Counted from the stretch's first letter, positions 1-8,661 are shown. The stretch: DNA of 64,000 bases from Candidatus Hydrogenedentota bacterium (GCA_029556545.1 JAKQEQ010000171.1:37898-101897), one strand, 5' to 3'. Program-made: numbers and translations. The notes: generated by a model from the sequence alone, not told the origin.

Positions 1-768
1 CGCGTTCCGCGCCACGCTGAGGCCTTCCTCATCGAGGAGCGATTCGCCAATCTCGAGCCCCTGCGCCTTGAGAAACGTATAGGACATGCCGCCGCCGATC
101 AGGAGCGTATCAACCAGGTTCAGCAGGTTGTCGATGACCCCGATCTTATCGGCCACTTTGGCCCCGCCGAGAATGGCGGTCAAGGGTCGGTCCGGATCGG
201 TCAACACTTTCGAGAAATACGCTATTTCCTTGGCTACGAGGAAGCCGGCGGCGTTCTGCGCGACATACTCGGTCACGCCGGCCGTCGAGGCGTGCGCCCG
301 GTGCACCGAGCCGAAGGCGTCACTGACGTACACGTCCGCCAGTTGCGCCAGCGCCTGCGACAACGCGGGGTCGTTCTTCTCCTCACCGGGCTCGAAGCGC
401 GTGTTCTCGAGCACGATGATGTCGCCCGGCTGCATCGCCGCGACCGCCGCCTCGACCTCGGGTCCAACGACCTGATCAAGTTTCGTGACGTTGCCGCCCA
501 CCAGTTCGCGGAGTCGCGCCGCGACATGGTCCATCTTCAGTTTCGCGAGCTTCGCCGGGTCGTCTTTCACCTTCTTCGGCCGCCCGAGATGCGACATGAG
601 GATGAGCTTTCCGCCCTGCTCCCGCACGTGGTTGATGCTCTTGAGCGCGGCCCGGATGCGCGCGTCGTTGCGCACCGATCCATCGTCGTTCTGCGGCACG
701 TTGAAATCCACGCGCATAAGCACGCGCTTGCCGGCGACGTCCAAATCCTCGATGCTGAGCTTATTCAT
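1..768 (-). CDS. pgk: Phosphoglycerate kinase, 3' part cut off by window edge
   Basis: Cytoplasmic glycolytic enzyme that transfers phosphate between 1,3-bisphosphoglycerate and ADP. The ATG is at 768 on the minus strand and the frame stays open to base 1, so 256 residues are visible; family members are about 390-415 residues, so roughly the last third (including the GGGD nucleotide-loop region) lies outside the window. Visible family motifs are [10 protein letters not shown] near the N-terminus, [37 protein letters not shown] and [18 protein letters not shown]. An AGGGAA lies about 11 bases before the start. It follows gap by 28 bases on the same strand, so the two are probably co-transcribed. 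It is missing from the ORF track because it has no stop inside the window. Confidence 0.96.
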   Translation of the reverse strand, partial: MNKLSIEDLDVAGKRVLMRVDFNVPQNDDGSVRNDARIRAALKSINHVREQGGKLILMSHLGRPKKVKDDPAKLAKLKMDHVAARLRELVGGNVTKLDQVVGPEVEAAVAAMQPGDIIVLENTRFEPGEEKNDPALSQALAQLADVYVSDAFGSVHRAHASTAGVTEYVAQNAAGFLVAKEIAYFSKVLTDPDRPLTAILGGAKVADKIGVIDNLLNLVDTLLIGGGMSYTFLKAQGLEIGESLLDEEGLSVARNA

Positions 769-796
769 GACATTGCATTCCCTGAGTGCGCGGCGC

Positions 797-1792
797 TCAG
801 GCCATCTTCTTGAGCAGGTCGACGCAGCGGTTCGAGTACCCCCATTCGTTGTCGTACCAGGAAATCACCTTGACGAAATTGTCGCCCATGACCGAGGTAA
901 GCGCCGCATCGAACACGCTCGAATGCGCGTTGCCGATCACGTCGCAGGATACGATGGGGTCTTCGCAGTACTGCAAGATGCCCTTGAGGGGGCCTTCGGC
1001 GGCGGCTTTCATCGCTTCGTTGATCGCCACGGCCGTGGCTGGGCGCTCCAACTCGGCGACCAGGTCCACGACCGAACCGTCGATGACCGGCACGCGCATG
1101 GCCATGCCGTCGAGTTTCTTGTCAAGCGCGGGCAACACCTTGCCCACGGCACGCGCGGCGCCGGTGGTCGTCGGAATAATCGAGTAGGCGGCGGCTCGCG
1201 CGCGGCGCAGGTCGCTGTGCGGCATGTCCAGCACGCGCTGGTCGTTCGTGTAGGCGTGGATAGTCGTCATGAGGCCGCGCTTGATGCCGAACTTTTCATG
1301 GAGCACCTTGGCCATCGGCGCGAGGCAGTTCGTCGTGCAGCTCGCGTTCGACACTACCACGTCGCTCGACTTCAGGGTATCATCGTTCACGCCCACCACG
1401 ATGATGGCGTCCACCGCGTCCTTCGGCGGCACGGTCAGCAGCACTTTCTTCGCGCCGGCCTGTTTATGCAGGAGGCACTGCTCCTTCTTGCGGAACACGC
1501 CCGTTGATTCGACGACGAGATCGACACCGTCCGCGCCCCACGGCAGTTCGGCCGGATTCTTCAGCGCCGTTACCTTGACTTCCTTGCCGGCGACGACGAT
1601 CGAGTTCTCCCGCGCTTCGACCGACTGCTTGTATACGCCCATTACGCTGTCGTACTTGAGCAAATGGGCCAACGTCTTCGCGTCGGTCAGGTCATTGATG
1701 GCGGCTACTTCAAGGGCCTCTTCCTCCATCAGCAGCTTGAAGACCGCGCGACCGATACGCCCGAACCCGTTGATTCCAACCTTTGTCGCCAT
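797..1792 (-). CDS. gap: Type I glyceraldehyde-3-phosphate dehydrogenase
   Basis: Cytoplasmic NAD-dependent oxidation and phosphorylation of glyceraldehyde-3-phosphate, the step directly before pgk. The 331-residue protein has the N-terminal Rossmann motif INGFGRIGR and the catalytic cysteine motif SNASCTTNCLAP, followed by conserved stretches such as HAYTNDQ and the C-terminal WYDNEWGYSNR. The ORF track starts 10 codons earlier, but the ATG at 1792 gives the usual MATKVGINGFGR start and has an AGGAAG about 9 bases upstream. Length matches the family. It is the first gene of a gap-pgk pair transcribed leftward; the 470-base region before it should hold the promoter. Confidence 0.97.
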   Translation of the reverse strand: MATKVGINGFGRIGRAVFKLLMEEEALEVAAINDLTDAKTLAHLLKYDSVMGVYKQSVEARENSIVVAGKEVKVTALKNPAELPWGADGVDLVVESTGVFRKKEQCLLHKQAGAKKVLLTVPPKDAVDAIIVVGVNDDTLKSSDVVVSNASCTTNCLAPMAKVLHEKFGIKRGLMTTIHAYTNDQRVLDMPHSDLRRARAAAYSIIPTTTGAARAVGKVLPALDKKLDGMAMRVPVIDGSVVDLVAELERPATAVAINEAMKAAAEGPLKGILQYCEDPIVSCDVIGNAHSSVFDAALTSVMGDNFVKVISWYDNEWGYSNRCVDLLKKMA

Positions 1793-2230
1793 GACTCGCA
1801 CTTCCTTTCCGCATTGCGCCAACGTTACGTAGACTCAGGCGCCGTCGGCGCCGGAATGCTCCGCGCGCACTTCACCCCGGCAGGCCTGACCGAAAACAGG
1901 TTTACGAGATTGGGGAAAACCACAGACGACAACCCAGGCGGGAGGGGCGTCGCGGCCCCCAATTCCGGCGGGTATTCCACACGGACCGGATGCGCCCATA
2001 ACCCCGCTTTGTCGGGGCGTGGTCTCCCGCTCTCCACGGAGAAGGAGTATTGCACACAAACGTCATACAAGTCAAACTGCCAACGACAGAAGGGCCGACG
2101 ACAGCGCGCGAGGCGGCGCCTGCTCCCTCTCCCCGAGGGATCGGGTCGGAGTGAGGGTTGCGTCTTCGGGGGTACGACGCCCTCGTGCCGGTGATGCTCG
2201 ACATCATCTCGCGACGCCGGGCCGCCATAA
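1793..2230. other. Intergenic region between divergent gap and toxin-antitoxin genes
   Basis: No convincing gene is present; the several short ORFs here overlap each other and show no recognisable protein. It contains a GGCGCC-GTC-GGCGCC hairpin near 1840-1854, a CCCCG/CGGGG hairpin near 2001-2018, and a CCCTCTCCCCGAGGGA-type stretch near 2123-2160 that looks like extragenic repeat DNA. The gap promoter (minus strand) should lie here but I cannot pick a clear -35/-10 pair. Confidence 0.5.
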
Positions 2231-2239
2231 TGCTATAAT
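2231..2239 (+). promoter_or_regulatory. Extended -10 promoter of the toxin-antitoxin pair
   Basis: TGCTATAAT is a perfect extended -10 element (TGn followed by TATAAT). It lies 30 bases before the antitoxin ATG. No good -35 hexamer is seen 16-18 bases upstream, which is acceptable for an extended -10 promoter. A GGGAG ribosome binding site follows at 2255-2259. Confidence 0.6.
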
Positions 2240-2268
2240 TTCGATGTGCAAAAAGGGAGATACGTGAA

Positions 2269-2505
2269 ATGACATGTCGTGGACACGTCAAGGACGGCGT
2301 GGTCGTCTTGGACGAGCCGGCGCTGATGCCAGATGGCGCGTTGGTCGAGATCAGGGTGGTCGATGCCGATATCGAGACCGACGAGGATAACGACGTCGCC
2401 GCGCTCCAGCGAGACCTGCTCGAGTTCGCCGGGAAGTTTACCGGTCTGCCCGAGGACGCGGCCCGGAACGTCGATCATTACCTGTACGGGCATCCGAAGC
2501 GATGA
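2269..2505 (+). CDS. Small antitoxin-like protein paired with PIN toxin
   Basis: 78-residue protein. The N-terminus (GHVKDGVVVLDEPALMPDG) resembles the beta-strand DNA-binding part of AF2212/DUF104-like antitoxins, which carry a 'G-x-V-x-x-G-x-x-x-L' stretch; the C-terminal half is acidic and ends in a helix that would contact the toxin. It has its own extended -10 promoter and a GGGAG ribosome binding site 9 bases before the ATG. It overlaps the PIN-domain gene by four bases (ATGA), the usual antitoxin-first order. Expected role: neutralise the toxin and repress the pair. Family assignment is by resemblance; the pairing is the stronger evidence. Confidence 0.75.
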   Translation: MTCRGHVKDGVVVLDEPALMPDGALVEIRVVDADIETDEDNDVAALQRDLLEFAGKFTGLPEDAARNVDHYLYGHPKR

Positions 2506-2903
2506 CCGCCGTCTTCGCGGATACCGCTTTCTTCGTCGCCCTGCTGAATCCGCGTGACACCCATCACCAGGACGCGCTGGAAGCGTCGCGCACGCTGCGG
2601 CGGACAGTGACCACCACGGATTGGGTTATCGTCGAGACCGGTAATTTCGTCTGCGATTCGCCGCAGAGACCGTTATTTCCGCCATTCGTCCGCCGCCTGC
2701 GAGCCAACCCGCGCTTCGCGGTACGGCGTGGCACGGCGCGGACATTGGAGGACGCGCTCGATCTCTACGCGGCCCGCCCGGATAAATCGTGGTCCCTCAC
2801 GGATTGCATCTCCTTCGTGGTGATGCGAGAGGAAGGGCTTACGGATGCGTTGACCACGGACCATCATTTCGCGCAGGCGGGCTTCAAGGCGCTGCTGTTG
2901 TAA
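2502..2903 (+). CDS. PIN-domain ribonuclease toxin (VapC-like)
   Basis: 133-residue PIN-domain protein, predicted to be a metal-dependent RNase that cuts RNA when not bound by the upstream antitoxin. The acidic residues expected for a PIN active site are visible: Asp in ADTAFFVALLN near the start, Glu in VIVETGN, Asp in SLTDCISFVVM and Asp in LTTDHHFAQAGF, in family order and spacing. Start codon overlaps the antitoxin stop as ATGA, so translation is likely coupled. The target RNA cannot be read from the sequence. Confidence 0.88.
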   Translation: MTAVFADTAFFVALLNPRDTHHQDALEASRTLRRTVTTTDWVIVETGNFVCDSPQRPLFPPFVRRLRANPRFAVRRGTARTLEDALDLYAARPDKSWSLTDCISFVVMREEGLTDALTTDHHFAQAGFKALLL

Positions 2904-3197
2904 ACGGCGGTCGGTCGCGGGTCATGCGCCCGTTTTCGTGCCGGCATCTCCGCATGGGCTTGTGAAGCAGGGGGGCACGACAGCCCCACGGCGCGCTGAA
3001 TTCCAGAAATCCCGCCAGCGGTCGCGATGCCGACACCGGACCGACAACGACAGGTTCATCAAACGCAGATGGGGCGTAGCTGCGATTGTCGCCTGATTTC
3101 GGGCAGGGCGCAAGGCTGGCGATGGATTCTAACATATTGTAAACACTGTATTTGCAGACTTCTGCGATTTGGGCATGATCTATGCTGTCTCTCGGAT
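2904..3197 (+). other. Intergenic region before the Bat-type cluster
   Basis: No gene supported. The 3' part is relatively AT-rich (3125-3160) and must hold the promoter for the long plus-strand run; TTGCAG at 3152-3157 with CATGAT 16 bases further is a weak candidate. No terminator with a clear U-tract was seen after the toxin gene. Confidence 0.4.
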
Positions 3198-3992
3198 ATG
3201 AAACTGGTTTCCTGCATGCTTCGGTGGTCTGTCGTGGCGGGGATCGTCGTGTCCGCGCGGCTCGCGCTTGCGGCCCAGCCCGTCATCGAGCCGCCGCAGG
3301 CACCGGCGCGCGCGCGGGTCGGAGAACCGGTGGAAATATCGTATGTCGTGCGTTGGGACGGCCCGCCCGAGACATACGTCATTAAACCGCCCACGGCCCC
3401 AACGCTCGATTGGGGAAAAGCGGAGTTTGTCCGCCTGTCGGTGAAGGCTGAAGACGCCGCCACGGCGGCGACGCTGATATTGCGCGTGTTTCCGGAACAG
3501 GGTGGCCGCTTTGACGTGCCGCCCGTTTCGATTTCCCTGGCGGCGGAGGGCGGATCGGGCGCCGAAACGCCGCTCGAATCCGCCTCCGTATCGTTGACGG
3601 TGAAGGGACATGGCGGCCGCTGGGCTTTAGCGTTGCCGGTGGCCGTCGTGGGAGTCGTCGGCCTCGTGATCGCGGCGTTCCGATGGACGCGCCGCGGGCG
3701 GGAGACCGGCGGTGACGCGACCCTTTCGCCCCTCGAGCAGGCGCGCGAGGCCCTGCACGCGGCGCGTCGGCGCCGGCTGGACGGTGACTTCTACGCGTGT
3801 TACCGGAAATTGGCGGAGGCGGCGGCGCGGTTGCCGGAGGACGAGGAGTCCCGGAGACTCAAGAAAACGCTCGAGGATCGCACCCGGCAGGTGGGCTATC
3901 AGGGGGTGCGGCCCAGCGATGATGAATTGGAAGGCGACATGCGCGATATCGAACGCGCGTTGGCGCGTTGGAAGGAGACAACGACACCATGA
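3198..3992 (+). CDS. BatD-like single-pass membrane protein, first gene of Bat cluster
   Basis: 264 residues. An N-terminal signal peptide (LALAAQ end at about residue 27) is followed by a beta-rich extracytoplasmic domain of about 120 residues, one membrane segment (ALPVAVVGVVGLVIAAF) and a cytoplasmic C-terminal part of about 90 residues rich in charged helices. This layout matches short BatD-like proteins found beside MoxR and VWA genes. The track ORF begins 57 codons earlier; the ATG at 3198 gives the signal peptide. The stop overlaps the moxR ATG by four bases. Function inferred from position: membrane partner of the MoxR/VWA system. No enzymatic motif seen. Confidence 0.7.
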   Translation: MKLVSCMLRWSVVAGIVVSARLALAAQPVIEPPQAPARARVGEPVEISYVVRWDGPPETYVIKPPTAPTLDWGKAEFVRLSVKAEDAATAATLILRVFPEQGGRFDVPPVSISLAAEGGSGAETPLESASVSLTVKGHGGRWALALPVAVVGVVGLVIAAFRWTRRGRETGGDATLSPLEQAREALHAARRRRLDGDFYACYRKLAEAAARLPEDEESRRLKKTLEDRTRQVGYQGVRPSDDELEGDMRDIERALARWKETTTP

Positions 3993-4975
3993 GCGTAAAC
4001 GTGGAAGCGGTGCGGCGGAACGTCGAGCAGCAGTCTCAGTTTGTGACGCGGCTGCGCGCGGAGATTGGCCAGGTCATTGTGGGGCAACAGTACATGGTGG
4101 ACCGGCTGCTGGTCGGCCTGCTGGCGAACGGCCACGTGCTGATCGAGGGCGTGCCCGGCCTGGCCAAGACGCTCGCGGTCAATACGCTGGCCCGGGCGAT
4201 GGCGTGCGCGTTCAAGCGCATCCAATTCACGCCGGACCTGCTGCCGGCGGACCTGATCGGCACGCTGGTCTACAACCCGAAGACCGGCGACTTCACCACG
4301 AAGAAGGGCCCCATCTTCGGCAACATCATATTGGCGGACGAGATCAATCGCGCGCCCGCCAAGGTGCAGAGCGCGCTGCTTGAGGCGATGCAGGAGCGGC
4401 AGGTGACCATCGGCGAAGAAACGTTTCGCCTCGAGGAACCGTTCATGGTGCTCGCGACGCAGAACCCCATCGAGCAGGAAGGGACTTATCCGCTCCCCGA
4501 GGCGCAGGTGGACCGGTTCATGCTCAAGCTGCGCATCAATTACCCGACCCGCGCCGAGGAACGGGAGATCATGAGCCGCATCGACCTGCTCCACGCGCCG
4601 CAGGTGTCCCCGGTGGTGACGCGCCAGGAAATCCTCGAGGCGCGCGAGGTCGTGAACCGGATCTACGTCGACGAGAAGGCAAAGAACTACATCGTCGATA
4701 TCGTGCACGCGACGCGCAATCCGGAGGCCTTCGGCCTGAAAATCAACCACCTGATCGAGTACGGCGCGTCGCCGCGCGCGAGTCTGTACCTGCAACAGGG
4801 CGCGCGGGCGCTTGCCTTTCTCCAGGGCGAGGGTAACGTGTTCCCGAACGACGTGAAACAGATCGCGATGGACGTGCTGCGCCACCGCGTGCGCGTGACT
4901 TACGAGGCCGAGGCGGAGAACGTCGCCAGCGAAGACATCATCCGAAAGATTCTGGACACGGTGCCTGTTCCGTGA
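3989..4975 (+). CDS. moxR: MoxR-family AAA+ ATPase
   Basis: 328-residue cytoplasmic AAA+ ATPase, thought in this family to act as a chaperone with VWA proteins. Walker A is GVPGLAKT, Walker B is ILADEINRAP, the sensor-1 region is VLATQNPIEQEGTYPLPEAQ and is followed by the DRFMLK stretch typical of MoxR. The ATG at 3989 (MSVNVEAV) is chosen over the track start because it overlaps the upstream stop (ATGA) and has AAGGAG about 12 bases ahead. Downstream the next expected gene, the DUF58 protein, is separated by about 800 bases of GxxExxY repeat DNA. Confidence 0.95.
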   Translation: MSVNVEAVRRNVEQQSQFVTRLRAEIGQVIVGQQYMVDRLLVGLLANGHVLIEGVPGLAKTLAVNTLARAMACAFKRIQFTPDLLPADLIGTLVYNPKTGDFTTKKGPIFGNIILADEINRAPAKVQSALLEAMQERQVTIGEETFRLEEPFMVLATQNPIEQEGTYPLPEAQVDRFMLKLRINYPTRAEEREIMSRIDLLHAPQVSPVVTRQEILEAREVVNRIYVDEKAKNYIVDIVHATRNPEAFGLKINHLIEYGASPRASLYLQQGARALAFLQGEGNVFPNDVKQIAMDVLRHRVRVTYEAEAENVASEDIIRKILDTVPVP

Positions 4976-5023
4976 GAGGGCAATTCACCACAGAGGCACG
5001 GAGGGCACAGAGGAAACACAGAG

Positions 5024-5083
5024 ATGAAGGAACGCGAACTAGACCAGTTGGCGCAGCGGAACGGAGACCCGCCATGCAAGTGA
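5024..5083 (+). pseudogene. Mini-copy of the GxxExxY gene (left)
   Basis: A 19-codon ORF whose first 12 codons match the start of the neighbouring GxxExxY gene (MKERELDQLAQR against MNEPELNQLAQR) and whose last six codons match its end (GDPPCK against GDPPCE). All the catalytic core is missing. The join falls near an AGCGG present at both ends of the full gene, so an internal deletion by short-homology recombination is likely. Confidence 0.7.
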
Positions 5084-5126
5084 GGATTCACCACAGAGGC
5101 ACGAAGGGCACAGAGGAAACACAGAG

Positions 5127-5525
5127 ATGAATGAACCCGAACTAAACCAGTTGGCGCAGCGGGTGATAGGCGCGGCGATCGAGGTCCACAGGGTGCTTGG
5201 GCCAGGCCTCTTGGAGCCCGTCTATGAGGATGCGCTCTGCCATGAACTCGCGTTGGCTGGCATAGGCCATGAACGTCAGGTTTCGATACCGGTGCGTTAC
5301 AAGGGCATCGTGCTGAAGAACGCATTCCGCGTGGACGTCCTGGTGGAACGTCAGATCGTGCTCGAACTGAAATCGGTCGATGAGGTCCTGCCCATTCACA
5401 AGGCGCAGGTGCTCACGTACCTTCGAATGATGGACCTCTGGCTTGGATACGTGCTCAACTTCAACGAGGAAACCCTCGTCAAGGGGGTACGCCGCTTGGT
5501 GAGCGGAGACCCGCCGTGCGAGTGA
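5127..5525 (+). CDS. GxxExxY protein (PDDEXK nuclease-like)
   Basis: 132 residues. It carries the family signature as GLLEPVYEDAL, and a PD-(D/E)xK-like core with Asp in FRVDVLVE and the E-x-K of VLELKSV. The family is widespread in environmental bacteria, often repeated, and its function is not established; nuclease activity is inferred from the fold. The gene lies between moxR and the DUF58 gene, which are usually adjacent, and is flanked by deletion mini-copies of itself, so it looks like an insertion into the Bat cluster rather than a member of it. The leader provides only a weak ribosome binding site (ACAGAG). Confidence 0.85.
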   Translation: MNEPELNQLAQRVIGAAIEVHRVLGPGLLEPVYEDALCHELALAGIGHERQVSIPVRYKGIVLKNAFRVDVLVERQIVLELKSVDEVLPIHKAQVLTYLRMMDLWLGYVLNFNEETLVKGVRRLVSGDPPCE

Positions 5526-5568
5526 GGATTCACCACAGAGGCACGAAGGGCACAGAGGAAACACAGAG

Positions 5569-5628
5569 ATGAAGGAACGCGAACTAGACCAGTTGGCGCA
5601 CCGGAACGGAGACCCGCCGTGCAAGTGA
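5569..5628 (+). pseudogene. Mini-copy of the GxxExxY gene (right)
   Basis: Same size and structure as the left mini-copy: the start codons of the GxxExxY gene (MKERELDQLAHR) joined directly to its last codons (NGDPPCK), without the catalytic core. Both mini-copies share the same junction and the same substitutions relative to the full gene, so they come from one deletion event that was then duplicated. Confidence 0.7.
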
Positions 5629-5790
5629 GGACTCACCACAGAGGCACGAAGGGCACAGAGGAATCACAGAGATGAATGAACGCGAATTCGGACCGATGAG
5701 CACAGACGCGGGAGCGACACGCTATGTGCGAGCCGCCTCCTCCGTGGCTCTCCGTGTTCTCTGTGTCTCTGTGGTAAGGATTAACCCGTC

Positions 5791-6681
5791 ATGCTGCCGT
5801 CGGAACTGATGCAACAGATACGCCGGATTCAAATCCGGACCAGTCGCATGGTGAACGACGTGCTGGCCGGCCAGTACGAGAGCGTGTTCAAGGGTCAGGG
5901 CATGGAGTTCAAGGAAGTGCGCGAGTACGTGCCGGGCGACGACGTGCGCGCCATCGACTGGAACGTGACGGCGCGCACGGGTCACCCGCACGTCAAAGTG
6001 CTCGCGGAAGAGCGGGAAATGACGGTGATGCTGCTCGTGGACGCGAGCGGTTCGGGCCGTTTCGGCAGTTCGGCGCGCTTCAAGAACGAGGTCGCCGCGG
6101 AACTGTGCGCCGTGCTCGCTTTTTCCGCTATTCATAATAACGACAAGGTCGGCCTGATCGTTTTCACGGACCGGATCGAGCTCTTCGTGCCGCCGAAGAA
6201 GGGGCGACAACACGTCCTGCGCGTGATTCGCGAAGTGCTCTTTTTCGAGCCGAAGGGCACGGGCACGAACATCCCTGAGGCGCTCCATTACCTGAATGGC
6301 GTTGTGAAACGGCGCGCCGTCGTGTTCCTGGTTTCCGACTTCATGGAGGAGAACTACGAGACGCCGCTACGCATCGCCAACAAGCGGCACGACGTAATCG
6401 CCGTGGCGATTACAGACCCGCGCGAAGAGGAATTGCCGAACGTGGGGCTTTTGTGTGTCCGCGACACGGAAACGGGACGCGAGACGCTGGTGGACACGAG
6501 CGATCCGGAGGTGCGCCGGCAGTATGGGCTCGCGGCGCGTGGGCGCGCGGACCGCCGCAACAACATATTCCGGCGCACGGCGGTCGATGCCATGCACGTG
6601 CGTGTCGAGGAGGAGCGCTCCTATATCAACGAACTGCACCGTTTCTTCCGCATGCGCGAGCGGCGGAAGGCGACGGCGTGA
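5791..6681 (+). CDS. DUF58-domain protein of the MoxR/Bat cluster
   Basis: 296 residues, cytoplasmic, no membrane segment. The DUF58 signature is clear: FKEVREYVPGDDVRAIDWNV around residue 45, followed by a VWA-like fold beginning at MLLVDASGSGRFG (a DASGS metal-site motif) and containing VFLVSDFME. DUF58 proteins are regularly encoded right after moxR and are thought to be MoxR partners. Here the repeat block separates the two. The next gene starts 10 bases after the stop. Start chosen at the first ATG, with TAAGGA about 11 bases upstream inside the repeat end. Confidence 0.93.
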   Translation: MLPSELMQQIRRIQIRTSRMVNDVLAGQYESVFKGQGMEFKEVREYVPGDDVRAIDWNVTARTGHPHVKVLAEEREMTVMLLVDASGSGRFGSSARFKNEVAAELCAVLAFSAIHNNDKVGLIVFTDRIELFVPPKKGRQHVLRVIREVLFFEPKGTGTNIPEALHYLNGVVKRRAVVFLVSDFMEENYETPLRIANKRHDVIAVAITDPREEELPNVGLLCVRDTETGRETLVDTSDPEVRRQYGLAARGRADRRNNIFRRTAVDAMHVRVEEERSYINELHRFFRMRERRKATA

Positions 6682-6691
6682 GGGTCCGCGC

Positions 6692-7621
6692 ATGATGCGT
6701 TGTATGATATCGGCGCTGATTCTTGGCGGCGGCATCGCCGGCGCCGCACCCGTGCAGGTCGCGGTGACGCTCGAACCGCCGTCCGTGCCGTTTCACCGCG
6801 TCGCCCGCTACACGATCGCCGTCGAGGCTGTACCTGATGTCACGGTGGACATCCCGCGGCTTCCCGAGATCAAGGGCGTCGAGGCGACACTCCGAGATTC
6901 CTCGGAGGAAACGCTCGAAGACGGACGCCGGCGCATCCGTCGGGTGTATGCACTGGATGCGGTCCGCATCGGCAAATACCTTGTGCCGTCCCTGCGGATC
7001 GCTCATGGCGAAGGCGAACATGTCGCGACTGCCCCCTTGATGCTTGAAGTGCGCGATTTGACCGACGACGAGAAGGAAGCGATCGAGCGATTCGCGTTGA
7101 CCGAGTCGCCGGAAGTGTTCTTGTCCCGCGCCGCGCGGGCTTGGCCCGCCCGCTTGGTGACGGCGCTTCTCGTGGTTCTGGCGATTGCGGCGCTCGTGAT
7201 CGGCGTGGTGTGGTATCGCCGCCGCAAGCAGGTATTTGTGTCTCCGCCCGCGCCGCCTTGGGAAGTGGCGCGGCAGCGCCTGCGCGCGTTAGCGGCGCGG
7301 CAACTGCCCGAGGCGGGCAAGCACGAGCCGTACTACGTCGACCTGTCGGCGATCCTGCGGTATTACATCGAGGACCGGTTTCAGGTGCGCGCGCCGGAGC
7401 AGACAACGCCCGAGTTCCTGGAGACCGCGACGAGCAGCGGGCTCTTCACCGAAGCACAACAAGAGGCGCTGGCGGCGTTTCTGCGCCACTGTGACCGGGT
7501 GAAATTTGCGCTTTATAAGCCGTCCTACCAGGAAATGGCGAACGGTTTCGCGCTTGTGGCGAAGTTCGTCGACGACACGGTCCCGCGACCCGAGACAACC
7601 GAGCGGAGGGCCGCGGCATGA
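6692..7621 (+). CDS. BatD/DUF4381-like membrane protein
   Basis: 309 residues. Signal peptide (to about GAAP), extracytoplasmic beta domain of about 140 residues, one membrane segment (LVTALLVVLAIAALVIGVVWY) and a cytoplasmic C-terminal domain with the pattern YYVDLSAILRYYIEDRF and TTPEFL, which is typical of DUF4381-like and BatD C-terminal regions in MoxR clusters. The track ORF is too long at its 5' end; the ATG at 6692 gives the signal peptide and follows the DUF58 gene by 10 bases. It overlaps the next gene by ATGA. Probably a membrane component of the VWA complex; the exact role is not known. Confidence 0.8.
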   Translation: MMRCMISALILGGGIAGAAPVQVAVTLEPPSVPFHRVARYTIAVEAVPDVTVDIPRLPEIKGVEATLRDSSEETLEDGRRRIRRVYALDAVRIGKYLVPSLRIAHGEGEHVATAPLMLEVRDLTDDEKEAIERFALTESPEVFLSRAARAWPARLVTALLVVLAIAALVIGVVWYRRRKQVFVSPPAPPWEVARQRLRALAARQLPEAGKHEPYYVDLSAILRYYIEDRFQVRAPEQTTPEFLETATSSGLFTEAQQEALAAFLRHCDRVKFALYKPSYQEMANGFALVAKFVDDTVPRPETTERRAAA

Positions 7622-8661
7622 ATCCGTGGGGAGTGTTCCGCTTCAACACGCTCAGCCATCCCTGGGTATTGCTCCTTTTGGGAGTCGTCGCGGTCGTGCT
7701 CGCCGTCGAGTGGCTTGCGCGCGCGCCCGGCGCGCTCAATATATCGACCGGCGAGACCATCGCGCGGCTGCCCGGCGGTCGGCGCGCGGCATTCGCGCGG
7801 CGCGTCCCCGCATTGCTGCGGGCCCTCGGCTTGGCGCTTCTCATCGTGGCGCTGGCGCGTCCGCTCAGCGGGGAACGCCTGCGCAAGGACCGCGCGAACA
7901 TCATCGACATCATGCTCTGTCTCGACGTTTCGGGCAGCATGACGCAGCAGGACTTGTATCTCGGCAATCGACCGCGCGACCGGCTTTACGTTGCGAAGGA
8001 AGTGGTACGCGACTTCGTCCAGAGCCGCAAGACGCGCGATTCGACGCGCTTCGGCATAGACCGCATCGGCCTGATCCTGTACGCGGGCTTCGCGTGGACG
8101 CAGTGTCCCCTCACACTCGATTATGAGGTGCTCGCGCGGGAACTCGAGCTGGCGCGCGTCAATGAGGAGGACCCGCGCAAGAACGGCACGGCCATCGGAT
8201 CCGCCATCGGTCTTGCGGTACGACGGCTCACGCAGAGCGAGGCGAAGTCCAAGGTTATCATCCTGTTGACCGACGGCCTCAACAACCGGGGCGAGTTGGA
8301 CCCAATCACGGCGGCCGAGGTGGCGAAAAGCTACGGCATCCGCGTCTATACCATCGGAGCCGGTTCCGCCGAGGAGGGCGTGACCGTCGGTCCCGGCGGC
8401 CTGCCCATGCTGGCGAACCCGATCGACGAGGAGGCGCTGGACAAGATCGCGCGAACCACGGGCGGTCGCTACTACCGGGCAACGAGTACGGAATTGCTGC
8501 GTCAGGCCTATGCCGAGATTAGCGCGCTCGAAACCACGGAGATCGAGATTGGCGATTTCTATGAATACAAGGAGGCCTTTGTCCCTTACGCGGTGCTGGG
8601 CGGACTCGCGCTCCTCGCTTCCATTCTCTCCCGGCGACGCTGGTTCGATCCGATACCGTAG
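7618..8661 (+). CDS. batA: VWA-domain membrane protein, BatA-like
   Basis: 347 residues. Two N-terminal membrane segments (VLLLLGVVAVVLAVEWLA and ALLRALGLALLIVALA), then a von Willebrand factor A domain with the metal-site motif DVSGSMTQQD, the conserved LILYAGFAWTQCPLT stretch and LLTDGLNNRGEL, and a final membrane segment near the C-terminus (AVLGGLALLASIL). This is the BatA layout. ATGA overlap with the upstream gene and 17 bases to the BatB-like gene. Bat proteins were first tied to oxygen tolerance in Bacteroides; the molecular action remains unclear. Confidence 0.9.
   Translation: MNPWGVFRFNTLSHPWVLLLLGVVAVVLAVEWLARAPGALNISTGETIARLPGGRRAAFARRVPALLRALGLALLIVALARPLSGERLRKDRANIIDIMLCLDVSGSMTQQDLYLGNRPRDRLYVAKEVVRDFVQSRKTRDSTRFGIDRIGLILYAGFAWTQCPLTLDYEVLARELELARVNEEDPRKNGTAIGSAIGLAVRRLTQSEAKSKVIILLTDGLNNRGELDPITAAEVAKSYGIRVYTIGAGSAEEGVTVGPGGLPMLANPIDEEALDKIARTTGGRYYRATSTELLRQAYAEISALETTEIEIGDFYEYKEAFVPYAVLGGLALLASILSRRRWFDPIP

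Larger units (their letters stand above)
4983..5783. repeat. Tandem GxxExxY-associated repeat block inside the Bat cluster
   Basis: Four units each start with a near-identical leader (TTCACCACAGAGGCACGRAG, then GGCACAGAGGAA) and an ATG. Unit 1 (about 4983-5083) and unit 3 (about 5527-5628) are 60-bp mini-ORFs; unit 2 (5086-5525) holds the full GxxExxY gene; unit 4 (from about 5630) starts the same way and then diverges. At 5740-5783 an inverted copy of the leader (CTCTGTGTCTCTGTGGT) closes the block. Its distal end lies directly against the DUF58 gene, and the TAAGGA at 5774-5779 probably serves as that gene's ribosome binding site. Confidence 0.85.

Noticed and set aside
2001-2018. Intrinsic terminator (CCCCG hairpin)
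   Set aside because: Short stem and no following U-tract on either strand.
4983-5783. CRISPR array
   Set aside because: Units contain start and stop codons of one gene and no unique spacers of even length; it is a tandem gene-fragment repeat.
5800-5835. tRNA-like GGATTCAAATCCGG stretch
   Set aside because: Lies within the DUF58 coding sequence and lacks the rest of a cloverleaf.
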